Source of the DNA: Nitzschia sp. pyKryTriq1 | Lineage: Eukaryota; Bacillariophyta; Bacillariophyceae; Bacillariales; Bacillariaceae | Direction: 5' to 3' | Assembly (NCBI GenBank): GCA_956465555.1 | Contig: OY101127.1 | Coordinates: 1,178,001-1,242,000, forward strand | DNA length: 64,000 nucleotides | Shown: positions 22,115 to 31,119 of the stretch, piece after piece | How the letters are laid out: the number at the start of each line of letters is the position of its first letter | How positions within the stretch are numbered: position 1 is the first letter of the stretch | Translations under genes and position numbers: made by a program | The notes under the pieces: generated by a model | Database searches by the model: none | Told to the model about the DNA's origin: nothing | The model's input: only the letters and a program-made list of their open reading frames with translations

Positions 22115-22762
22115 CTAAAAGACGTGCTCCAGAGGTACAAAGATTTGACCCCGAGCATACTGGGAAGCACCAACACCCAACGGATTGTATACTTGGAAGA
22201 CAACTGAGACAGCCCCACGGTTCATGACCTCATATAAGGCGGCAATATTGTTCACTGAGACACCATCACATGTAGTGTTCCTGAGATTCGGGCCGATAAG
22301 GCCTCCTTGTGTGAGAACCCCGAAGTCGCTAAAGGCGAGGTCGGCAATTTTTATTAGATCCAACGAAGTATTTGGCAATGGTGCTGGCGCTGGCTCCGCT
22401 ACTCCCGCTGGGAGGCACAGTAGGAAGGCCCCATCCACAATGTCCGTAATTTGTCCAAGAAGTGGGTCGATGACTTCAGTGGTATAAGCCATGCTTGTGA
22501 ACCCGGGATCAATTGCGTATACAAACTGCCCATACGATGATCGAGTTTCATTCCCAACTGATACGACTTGTGCTCCAGTTGCAAGAACGCAGCCACTAAT
22601 GCTGCCGCATCCAGTACCATCGAGGATCGTTTCAAGATTGATGCCAGTACTGGTACTAGGATCATCTTTTGAACTGCCTTTTGCTCCGACATGCTTCCAT
22701 CCAGTGGTAAGGCAGAGCACACCTAGGACGAGATTGGGACTTGCCAACGAAAGGAGCTTCAT
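22115..22762 (-). CDS. Secreted CHRD-like domain protein, copy 1
   Basis: A 215-residue single-exon protein with an N-terminal signal-like segment (LLSLASPNLVLGVLCLTT). The body resembles a CHRD (chordin) domain, a beta-rich extracellular module. Supporting elements are GCVLATGAQVVSVGNET, then GQFVYAIDPGFTSMAYTTEV, a central Cys (LLCLPAGVAE), IADLAFSDFGVLTQGGLIGP, CDGVSVNNIAALYEVMNRGAVSV and a terminal ARGQIFVP, which matches the G-x-I-R-G-Q-I ending of CHRD. The gene about 1 kb upstream on the same strand encodes the same order of motifs, so the two are tandem duplicates. The canonical CHRD HIH motif is not evident. Partner and role are unknown. Confidence 0.8.
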   Translation of the reverse strand: MKLLSLASPNLVLGVLCLTTGWKHVGAKGSSKDDPSTSTGINLETILDGTGCGSISGCVLATGAQVVSVGNETRSSYGQFVYAIDPGFTSMAYTTEVIDPLLGQITDIVDGAFLLCLPAGVAEPAPAPLPNTSLDLIKIADLAFSDFGVLTQGGLIGPNLRNTTCDGVSVNNIAALYEVMNRGAVSVVFQVYNPLGVGASQYARGQIFVPLEHVF

Positions 22763-23633
22763 GTTATTGGTGTTGGTATACCGGTACTGTATCAGTTGTA
22801 TGGAAGAATATTTGGCAGTTTATGACTGTTTCGTTTCTTCGAATTGCAAAATCGTTGACGGTGAGAATTTTCCATATCATGATGTGAGGCTGTTATTCGG
22901 ATCATTCGTGCCATCACTCGTGTTGGCCGACGAAATCTGGAATTTCGTGTTATTTTGTTGGCGAGCAATAAGACTGATTATTGATATGGGGCATATGATT
23001 CCCACATCGAGAATTTACGCAATAAGACTCATAATTAATAAGGGCATAATTATTTTTACTTCGCCATGCCCTCCACAATTTTTTTTCTCGAGGCCGCTGG
23101 AGCTGTTCGTTGTGCGCGAGGAGCCTCAACCCACTCTGTGTAGCTACTAGTACTAGCTACTACTAGTAGTAGTACTTCTACTACTACAGAAATAAGAATT
23201 CTTCATCGCCTCCAATAATCGATCAACTGCCGGCTGTACTGTTGCTCTGCTATTACGAATGCTTCTCTGTTCGACTTGAGTACTCTAGTGGCAGCAATTG
23301 CTACAACTCGTACTACTCTAGAGAGTAGTAGACAATGATTATTTCTACCACAAACTATTGCTGATGCAGTGGTGATGGTCGTGAACCTGGAGGCCGCCCA
23401 AGAAGCAACAAGGGAATTCCATTTTGGAGCTAGTACTACTACTACTACTAATACTAGAGCATTAATGGAGCGGCGCAAAATGCACATTTCAGGTACGAGT
23501 CGGTCGTTCAGCAGGAGGGTGATATAAATTCTCGATTATGAGTACATTACTGAAATAACATCATTCTACGTTGCCCGAACCCCTGTTGTTGAACCTGGTT
23601 GGTTCTTGTTATAGTAGTCTCCCTTTGGACAAC
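22763..23633. other. Spacer between the CHRD-like paralogs
   Basis: About 870 bp with no supported gene. It contains an imperfect repeated GAATTTACGCAATAAGACT-type run (about 22960-23045) and CTAGTACTACTAG clusters near 23145-23185. Confidence 0.45.
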
Positions 23634-24323
23634 TTAACTAGTAGAAGTGGTAGGTTTTGTCTGTGGGAGAAAGATCTGACCGCGGATAGTAAAGGTATCG
23701 CTACCCCCGATATTGACATCGGAAATGAATGCCACGCTTCCGTCCAGCATCGCTTGGTACAAGGCGGAGAGTGTGTTAATGGTAACGCCGTTGCACGAAA
23801 TAGCAGGCGATGTTAGCTTCCCCTTTGAAAGGCTGCCCTGTACCGGGTTGCCTCGCAAATTAAAGCTCAGGTCGGCAATTTTCGATGCCGCCGTCTCGGT
23901 AGCTCCCGCAATGGCGCAATACAGTTCTGCGCTCTGGACGTCAAACGTACTCGGAGCTGTTTGTCCATCGGCAATCTCGAGTGAATATGACATCGTAGTA
24001 AAGCCAGGGTCAAAGTCAAACACGAAATGACCATAGGCCGTTCTTGATGGGTTGAGAGACAAAGCGCCAGTCACTACCTGTTGTCCGGTGGCAATGACAC
24101 ATCCTCCAGGACGCTCACAGCTGGTGCTAGTAGAGCCACTGTACCGACTGCTGGTGGTGGTGCTGCTGGTACTGAAAAGGCCGGAAATCAAGCTATTTTG
24201 GCTGCTCGTAGTACTAGTATCCTTTTCCTTGCCTTTCGCTTCCGTCTGCCCGAGATGACCAGTGAATGATCCGGAAAGAAGGCAGGCGGCGGTAAGGAAC
24301 TGAAAGGTGCTGGTAAACTTCAT
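23634..24323 (-). CDS. Secreted CHRD-like domain protein, copy 2
   Basis: A 229-residue protein from the ATG at 24323, chosen because MKFTSTFQFLTAACLLSGSF is a clean signal peptide; the frame stays open upstream but without a signal. After a Ser/Thr linker, the CHRD-like body reads GGCVIATGQQVVTG, GHFVFDFDPGFTTMSYSLEI, ELYCAIAGATE, KIADLSFNLRG, ISCNGVTINTLSALYQAMLDGSVAF and TFTIRGQIFLP, in the same order as copy 1. The ending is closer to canonical CHRD than in copy 1. Divergence between the copies is high outside these motifs, so the duplication is not recent. A secreted or wall-associated protein is inferred. Confidence 0.82.
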   Translation of the reverse strand: MKFTSTFQFLTAACLLSGSFTGHLGQTEAKGKEKDTSTTSSQNSLISGLFSTSSTTTSSRYSGSTSTSCERPGGCVIATGQQVVTGALSLNPSRTAYGHFVFDFDPGFTTMSYSLEIADGQTAPSTFDVQSAELYCAIAGATETAASKIADLSFNLRGNPVQGSLSKGKLTSPAISCNGVTINTLSALYQAMLDGSVAFISDVNIGGSDTFTIRGQIFLPQTKPTTSTS

Positions 24324-25094
24324 TGTTGTTGGTGCGGCAAAAGAGGATGATTTAGTAAATTTTGACACTACTAAAACGAAGAATTTGAGATCGATGCAAA
24401 ATAATGTGCTCTTGCTGTCGTAAATTGAATGGGTCTTGTATTCCAAGTACCGGTATTTTTGTTTTTTGTGAACAAGATACCTGTCCGATCTTGTTCGTTC
24501 TATTGTACTCTACCCTATCGCGGGGAGTTATTGTTGTCAGTCGTTTGGACTTGCCGATAAATATTTCGGAAGACGCCAAAAAGTGGCCGGGCTGGCTCGA
24601 ACAAATCCCGCAGGGGGGGACTGACGAGGACGACGGAGAGGCATAAGCCAAAAATTTCGCCGGCGGGCGGCTGCGACGCTGTATGAGTACCAGGTACTGT
24701 GGGTACGGTACAGTAGCTGATAGCCAAGCAAACTCACAGACTGACTGTGAGAATGTGCGAAAAATTTAGACTTTATGATATCCCCCGTAGAACAGGCGTA
24801 AAGGCTGACGTACAGACGCGCGCGCCACAAAGTATTACTACAGCACCACCAGCAGTACTCCGTACTACAATACCGGTATCAAACGACGAAGACGCTCTCT
24901 ACATGCGATGCCATAGAGACTACGGGTACTCACTACTTGTAACTTGTAACGCTATTTTCGATCGAACCATCACACTCCCTTTCCGGGTTTGAACCTCACG
25001 CGACAAGTATATTTCAAGCTATTGAAGTTATAACATAACATGACATAGCAGAACTGAACCGAACCGATCCGAACATCAGCATTTATTTATCATT
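24324..25094. promoter_or_regulatory. Divergent spacer, CHRD-like gene / patatin-like gene
   Basis: This 771-bp interval should contain promoters for two genes transcribed apart. An AT-rich stretch with repeated CCGAACC words lies just before the lipase start (about 25050-25075). Nothing more specific was recognised. Confidence 0.35.
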
Positions 25095-26210
25095 ATGAAA
25101 CTTGGATTTTCCTTGAGCCCTGGCGGCTTGATGCTTCCCTACCATTTGGGTGCTTTAGAATGTCTCCAATACGAAAAAGTGCTGCAGACACCCCCAGCAT
25201 CGTCGGCATCCGCATCCGCATCAGCATCTTCACCCGTCGCGGGATCTTCGGCCGGCGCCATTGCTGCCATGGCGTATGGATGTGGCTTGCCCCAACGACG
25301 CGTCTTGGAGGCTACGATCCAAGTTTCGGATCAAGCCGCGGCATTGGGAGGTGCCCGAGGAAGGCTCTTGCCGCTGTTACAATATCAAATGAATCAACTG
25401 GTGGGGGACGAAGAATTCGACTATCTGATACAATCATCACAATCACAGCAAGAAACACAAGAACAATATGATGCTGCATATCCTTCAAGCATCACCACCA
25501 CCACCAATATTGGCATTGCGTATACTGAAATCTTTCCGAAACGACGGAGTATTCTTCAAACAAGTTTTCGAGACCGTCAAGACTTATTTCAAGCCGTCTC
25601 GGGGAGTTGTATGTTTCCTTTTTTCGCCACAAATTTTCCATGTTTATGGGATCGATCATCATCATCATCACCACTACAACCAGGGAATCTCATGCGGTCG
25701 CGACTGGTCGTGGATGGATTCTTTAGTGTTCCCCGAGAACGATTTGGATGTCCCGATTTTGAAATGGCGTACATGCTGCCTTCGACTACTACTAACTCCT
25801 ACGGTGATGATTTTGACGATTCCTCGGCTACTGGGTGTTCTTCGTCCTCCTCACAAGAAGAACATCCAATGAAAGTTGATCGGACCATTGCCATTTCGGT
25901 ATTTCCAAAGTCTCAAATCGGAATGACGGCCTTTGCCGATGAGGATACCATCAGTCCTTCCTTGTCATTATTATCAACAAGTAGTACTAGTACTAATAAC
26001 GAGGACGACGCTTCCTCCTCCTCCTCCTCCTCTGATCTTTTTTCCATGCCAGATTTGTTTCGCATTGCGACTCAGGCCACATCCCGCGACGATTTGACAA
26101 GAGTTTATGAACTGGGATATCAAAATGCCGAAGCGTGGTGTCGCAACGAACAAAAACGACAGACACAGATGGATCAAAAGCAACGAGATGAAGCTCGAAA
26201 GATGTTGTGA
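25095..26210 (+). CDS. Patatin-like phospholipase (PNPLA family)
   Basis: A 371-residue single-exon acyl hydrolase. The N-terminus LGFSLSPGGLMLPYHLGALECL is the glycine-rich oxyanion segment of patatins. The nucleophile elbow G-S-S-A-G lies at 50-54 with Ser52 as nucleophile. The catalytic Asp is expected at D207 in VVDGFFSVP, the D-G-x family motif. Between them are ATFFAT-like FPFFATNFP and TSFRDRQDLFQAVSGSCMFP, as in PNPLA proteins. Ser and Asp low-complexity loops interrupt the C-terminal half. It should hydrolyse glycerolipid ester bonds; the exact lipid is unknown. No signal peptide or clear membrane helix was seen, so a soluble or lipid-droplet-associated enzyme is plausible. The next gene is convergent. 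Confidence 0.9.
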   Translation: MKLGFSLSPGGLMLPYHLGALECLQYEKVLQTPPASSASASASASSPVAGSSAGAIAAMAYGCGLPQRRVLEATIQVSDQAAALGGARGRLLPLLQYQMNQLVGDEEFDYLIQSSQSQQETQEQYDAAYPSSITTTTNIGIAYTEIFPKRRSILQTSFRDRQDLFQAVSGSCMFPFFATNFPCLWDRSSSSSPLQPGNLMRSRLVVDGFFSVPRERFGCPDFEMAYMLPSTTTNSYGDDFDDSSATGCSSSSSQEEHPMKVDRTIAISVFPKSQIGMTAFADEDTISPSLSLLSTSSTSTNNEDDASSSSSSSDLFSMPDLFRIATQATSRDDLTRVYELGYQNAEAWCRNEQKRQTQMDQKQRDEARKML

Positions 26211-26643
26211 ATGACTGACTGACTGACTGCCGAAATGACTAAATGACTAAATCATCATCTATATGCCAGAGAGTATCGGTCGTCCATCGCAGTCAAAGAA
26301 AAGCGTGTGGTCTAATACCGCGAGAGCTCTATTATCGTGTGATGATGCGTTCTCTGTACATATTAATACTATATATTATTAGCCAGAGAGTTATTATTGG
26401 CTTCAATCTCTAAAATATTACAATATAATATGCGTAGCCGTAGACTGTAATTTATTCTATGTATGTTGTTTTGGCGATCGATTGCAGCCATCTATCGAAA
26501 TTCCCGCGGTAATGGACGTGGGCGTGGTCCCAAGCCCGTCTACTACAACTAACAGTACTGCTGGCATGTCTGTGTATTCGTACTCAACACACACCACGAC
26601 AATCCTATCATTTTTTTGTCTGGTCTTCTAGTCTCTGTCTACT
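26211..26643. other. Convergent spacer
   Basis: A 433-bp stretch between the ends of the lipase and RAD1 genes. It starts with a GACT/AAATGACT short tandem repeat (about 26210-26250). No gene is supported. Confidence 0.5.
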
Positions 26644-28917
26644 CTAGTCGTCCCCACCATAGACCACTTCCGGCGACGAACAATACAAAATCTCGGCATC
26701 TCTTGGGGATTCATCTTCATCATCATCATCATCGTCATCGTCATCATCAGCAGCAGCATCATCATCATCGCCGTCCTGTTCTTGAACGGCTGGTGCAGCA
26801 GTAGCTCGTGAACTCCGACCACGTTGTTTTTCATCCTCCACCGTTTCCTCTTCCTCGTCCAAAGAGGCCGCCGCAGCCAATCGCCGACGTCGACGATGAT
26901 GTCGTCTCGAAGCAGCAGCAGCAGCAGCAGCAGCACTTGCAGCTGTACTATTATTCATGATACTACTGTCGGCATCCGGCTCGGTTGTCGATAGTGCACT
27001 TGCCGTCGTCGTCGTCGTTCCAAACAAAAGAGGACGTGGGGGTGGCAAGACGGGCGCCGGATCGTATCCTTCACCATCTTCGTCGGCGTCGTCGTCCGAA
27101 TGGGCCGTACTATCTTGCTGCAGCAAGACTCGTGAATGGCGTTGTTGAGAAAAGGCGGTAGCAATGGTCGAAGTATCATCTTCCTCTTCTTCATGAGGAT
27201 GATGGCTGGTTGTACTACGAGGTCGACTTCCTCGACCATGACTGTTTGTACTTGGAACAGGTGGGGCACTGTGCCCTCGCTTTCGCTTGTTGGTGGCTCT
27301 GGTACTTTGAGTCGCAGCTGGATCTTCTTCTTGAGACCTCCAAGAAGGTTGATACGATGATGATGATGCTCCTCCTCCCCGCCCTGTAGTTGCTGCTGAT
27401 CGAGAGAATACAGTATCGTTGTTGTATTGCGACTCGCCTTCTTCTTCTTGTTCATCTTCTTCTTCTTCTTCTTGAACCAGTGGCAAGATGAGACAATCGC
27501 AATAAGCACAGCACTCCTCGTCTCCATTTGCAGCAGCAGCAGCAGCAGCAGCAGCAGCGTTGCTGCTATCCCCTCCACCTCCACCACCAGCGACAACCAC
27601 CAGTTGATGTTGAATGGCCAATATTCCTGTTTCATTGATGGAAAGACAGGTTTCCTTGGCCAATTCCAATGGTTTCATGGCACGTCTCCACGCGGCAAAC
27701 GGATACTGATATTTGTACTTGTACATGTACTTGTATTTGCTATTGGATCTTTTTGCACCACCACCACCACCAGCACCAGCACCACCACCATCAGCAAGTA
27801 TTTCCATGTGTGGTAAACTCAATTGCAATTCACATTGACTGGAATGTCCCACCACACTCAAGCTCAACACGGGAGAGGAATTGGTACGAGAAGTTGTATT
27901 ATTGTGGACGGTGCTTTGTTCTTCTTCTTCTTCTTCGTCGTCGTCGTCATAATCAGGATGATGATGATGATGATGATGATGATGCTGATGCTGATGCTGA
28001 TGCTGATGCTGATGCTGATGCTGATGCTGATGCTGATGCCGATGATGATGATGCTGATGCTGATGCTTATGATGATTCTTCTGAGTAGTAATTGGATGTT
28101 GATGTTCAAATCCAATCGAAATGATCGAGGCACCTGCGACCCATTCGAGTTCCGACGTATCCACCAATTCCCGAGATGCACCTAGTACCCGTGCCACGAC
28201 GGGTGTCGCACCAAATGCCTCACTCAAAACAAGGGTACCACCACCACCGCCACCACCACTACCACCACGATCTTGCTGCTGCTGCTGCTGCTGCTGCTGA
28301 TGCTGCGGTGGTACGAGTCCACTCAATGCGGCCGAACTGGTACCATTACCATTGCGCAGTGTGGATTCTAAACGCAAGACTTCGGTCGGAGCATGATATT
28401 TCATAACGAGCCGTGTCGGATGTTCCAACGTCAAGACTTGTAAACATTCCAACAATGTGGGGAGTGAAACACAAAAGTCATTCGTAGTAGTACTAGTACT
28501 AGTAGTACTAGTACCAGTAGTACTGTCAACAGTACCATCAGTACTTGCAGCGGTACGAAAGATGGAAAATAACCCCGCCGGAAGTTCCAAGGTGGATTGA
28601 AATTGTGGATTGGGATGCGTATGAATCGTTAGGTGGGCGGGGGAACAAAAAAACGTGGCCACTGCCGATGAGGCTCCACTACTGCCACTACCACTGCCAC
28701 TGCCACTGCTACTATGCAAACTTTGAAGCAAGCTCAAAAGAGTCTTGGGAGTGTCGCATTGGCAATCCAACAACCATTCGACTTCTTCTACTTCTTCTTC
28801 GGGTTGTGGGTGATGTTGTGGTGGATCAGTATGAGTAATACTTGCATCCGCCGTTGCAGCAGCGGGACTTCTGTGCGGAGGAGGAGTGCTGGTGGTGGTG
28901 GTGGTGGTGGTAGCCAT
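26644..28917 (-). CDS. RAD1: RAD1-like checkpoint clamp (9-1-1) subunit with large insertions
   Basis: A 757-residue protein whose folded parts match RAD1, the PCNA-like subunit of the RAD9-RAD1-HUS1 clamp that loads at damaged DNA in the nucleus. Core segments are LLDCQCDTPKTLLSLLQSL, LPAGLFSIFR, the hallmark DFCVSLPTLLECLQVL, and LVMKYHAPTEVLRLES. In the second half, YQYPFAAWRRAMKPLELAKETCLSINETGILAIQHQLV and EECCAYCDCLILPL correspond to the RAD1 helix-strand-strand ending. RAD1 is normally about 280 residues. Here Gln, Gly and His/Gln runs split the core, and an acidic, Ala-rich disordered tail of over 200 residues follows. The His/Gln run is encoded by CAT/CAG-type repeats (about 27957-28075). 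I am fairly confident of the family; no other 9-1-1 member is in the window. Confidence 0.8.
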   Translation of the reverse strand: MATTTTTTTSTPPPHRSPAAATADASITHTDPPQHHPQPEEEVEEVEWLLDCQCDTPKTLLSLLQSLHSSSGSGSGSGSSGASSAVATFFCSPAHLTIHTHPNPQFQSTLELPAGLFSIFRTAASTDGTVDSTTGTSTTSTSTTTNDFCVSLPTLLECLQVLTLEHPTRLVMKYHAPTEVLRLESTLRNGNGTSSAALSGLVPPQHQQQQQQQQQDRGGSGGGGGGGTLVLSEAFGATPVVARVLGASRELVDTSELEWVAGASIISIGFEHQHPITTQKNHHKHQHQHHHHRHQHQHQHQHQHQHQHQHQHHHHHHHHHPDYDDDDEEEEEEQSTVHNNTTSRTNSSPVLSLSVVGHSSQCELQLSLPHMEILADGGGAGAGGGGGAKRSNSKYKYMYKYKYQYPFAAWRRAMKPLELAKETCLSINETGILAIQHQLVVVAGGGGGGDSSNAAAAAAAAAANGDEECCAYCDCLILPLVQEEEEEDEQEEEGESQYNNDTVFSRSAATTGRGGGASSSSYQPSWRSQEEDPAATQSTRATNKRKRGHSAPPVPSTNSHGRGSRPRSTTSHHPHEEEEDDTSTIATAFSQQRHSRVLLQQDSTAHSDDDADEDGEGYDPAPVLPPPRPLLFGTTTTTASALSTTEPDADSSIMNNSTAASAAAAAAAASRRHHRRRRRLAAAASLDEEEETVEDEKQRGRSSRATAAPAVQEQDGDDDDAAADDDDDDDDDDEDESPRDAEILYCSSPEVVYGGDD
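27957..28075. repeat. ATG/CTG trinucleotide expansion in RAD1 coding region
   Basis: Plus-strand GATGAT and GATGCT units read as His-Gln and His-His repeats in the minus-strand gene. The tract is nearly uninterrupted for about 120 bp and is likely length-variable between alleles. Confidence 0.85.
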
Positions 28918-29570
28918 ATTGCTGGCAGACTTGTTGTTGTTGGTGTGATCAAAAGAGTGGAGTTATGAGTTGAGTTGAGTTGAGTTGAGTTGAGTTGAGT
29001 TGACTGGAGTTGATTTGGACTTGTCGACGAAACAATGACACACAGACGAGGAGTGATGGAATACAACAATGATGACTTTTTGTAGTGAGAGGCGTCGTCG
29101 CGCGGGTCGTCGCGGTCGTCGAAAAAGGATCGTGCATCATTGTCGACGTCCGTACGGCGTTCACCATCGTTGTCGTCCGTCAATGGCCGTGAAGGGACGC
29201 TGCATGCGCTTTCGACGTCCGTTCTTCTTGCGTTGTCCGTTATATGTACAGTACCGGTAGCAATAGGTCCACTCGCGGACACATGCGACATCGCCTGTCC
29301 TGTGTACGAAAAAAGATCCCTGCGATCTTTTCGCGAAAATCGAACAAAGCGACGACAATAAAGACCACGATAAAATACGATTGATTTAGTCTAATATTTG
29401 CGGCAAAAGGTGCAGCATATGATATGCGATGAGATGCTGTATAGTATATTCATCAGTCTCTTACGAGTATTGCTGCTGCTGCTGCTGCTGCTGCTGATGT
29501 TGTCCTCTTACTTTGTTGGCTCAGTAGTACAGCATCATAATACTGTATGCAATCACCGTAGAAATTCTTC
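28918..29570. promoter_or_regulatory. Divergent promoter region, RAD1 / TauD-like gene
   Basis: A 653-bp interval between two genes transcribed apart. A GAGTT pentamer repeat (about 28967-29001, seven units) sits in the RAD1 leader, and a GCT run (about 29470-29497) lies on the dioxygenase side. No factor site is identified. Confidence 0.4.
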
Positions 29571-30017
29571 ATGAAACTGTTCTTCTTTTCCAAGTATTGT
29601 TATTCAGTGTCTGCTGCTGCTGCTGCTACTACTACTACTATTGCTTCTTCTTCAACGATCCTCATGATGATGATGATGACGAAGATGTCTACTTCGACGT
29701 ATACTTCCTCCGTGGCAGCTCGAGCGGTTTCCGCAACAACAACTGCCTCCTGTCCCGCCGACGCTATAAAGTCTACTTCTTCTTCTACAACAACAACAAC
29801 TACTACTACTGCCTATATTCCTTCTCTCGATAAGGATCGCCTGGCACTCATTGAACGAAACATTCCCGGTGTCAAACTCCGTCCTCTCGACCCGATTGGC
29901 GCCGAAGTGTACGGGATCGATTTGACCACCCAAAAGCGTCCTTCGGACGAGACTATTCAAGCCCTGGAAGCCGAAATGGCGAATCGGGGCTTTTTGGTAT
30001 TCAAACAGCAACAACAA

Positions 30018-30064
<47 letters not shown>

Positions 30065-31007
30065 AGATCAGGAGCTCAACGAGACGAATAGCATTATGAC
30101 TTGTGATGAACTTATTGAAGCGACGAAATGGTGGGGTGGACGTGCCATGCATTCGACGCATGGAGTGCATCCGGCGACCCCGCCCGGTCCCAATCAACGA
30201 CATATTTTTCGTTTATCGAATGATCGTTCACAGGGCATATTGGGGGTCGGACCGCAGTGGCACAATGACGGAAGCTTTGAAGCGGCACCCTTTTCTCACG
30301 TCGCCTATCATATGATTCGTGTACCATCCAATGGCGGCGGCGGCGGCACACACTTTTGTCATCAAGGGGCTGCCTTTGACCTGCTGTCTTCACCAGATCA
30401 AGAGTATTGGAGTCGATTGACGTCGGTCAATTCCAATTCGGGAGTTTTGCATCCTGTTGTCCATACGCATCCCATCAGTGGACGGAAAAGTGTATGGTTG
30501 CATATGGGAATGACGGGAGCCGTCATTGAAAAGTTAAAAGACGATGGCGATGCAGGTGACAACAACAACAACAACAACAACAAAAATAAGAATGACCAGG
30601 AAGGATTTCGATTGTTGAATGCAAAAGAAATGAAACGTTTGTTCATTCAATACAATACTTTGTTGAACAATGGCTTCTTGAAGGAGGGTGGGAATTATGC
30701 CATTCCCTATGAATACGAAGAGGGCGATGTGTTATTCATGGACAATTATGCCGTAGCTCATCGGGCCTCACCGGAAGCCCATCAACCTCCTGCTGCGTCC
30801 GTCCAAGGAGAAGGTATACGGATTCTGCATCGGGCCACGGGCAAGGCCCCGTTCGCGGCCTTTTCACCTCATTTTGGACTGCCCTTGTATGTCGATATCA
30901 ATGGACCGAGTCCTTTTGGAGATGACAATGATGATGAGGGTGCGGGTGTATGGATCGGAGGTGGGATTGGTTTCAAGTTTGATGAAAAGTTGCGTTTTCA
31001 AAACTAA
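29571..31007 (+). CDS. TauD/TfdA-family 2-oxoglutarate Fe(II) dioxygenase
   Basis: A 478-residue single-exon protein. After a Ser/Thr/Ala-rich leader with a Met run (about 29665-29690), which may include a targeting peptide, the catalytic domain starts near 95 (GVKLRPLDPIGAEVYGIDL). The iron facial triad fits H231-x-D233 in GPQWHNDGSF and H397 in NYAVAHRA. GIRILHRATGKAP near 420-435 supplies the 2-oxoglutarate-binding Arg. These are the TauD/TfdA signatures; the substrate (taurine, a sulfonate, carnitine precursor or another acid) is not readable. A poly-Gln tract from CAA/CAG repeats (about 30006-30064) and an Asn run (about 30561-30585) sit in surface loops. The start is the first ATG; a later in-frame Met is possible. 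Confidence 0.85.
30006..30064. repeat. CAA/CAG repeat coding poly-Gln
   Basis: About 19 consecutive Gln codons of alternating CAA and CAG inside the dioxygenase gene. The alternation should lower slippage compared with a pure CAG run. Confidence 0.9.
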
Positions 31008-31119
31008 ATGTACACTCTAGCTAGTAGAGGAGGATTATATGATGAGGAAAACAAGATTGCTGACACAAACTGAGCGATGCATGCAGACGCTTCAAAAAGA
31101 TCAACGAATATTTATTTAT

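Noticed and set aside
28967-29001. GAGTT repeat as a telomere-like or regulatory array
   Set aside because: It is a simple pentamer run in a leader, unlike telomere repeats and without evidence of factor binding.
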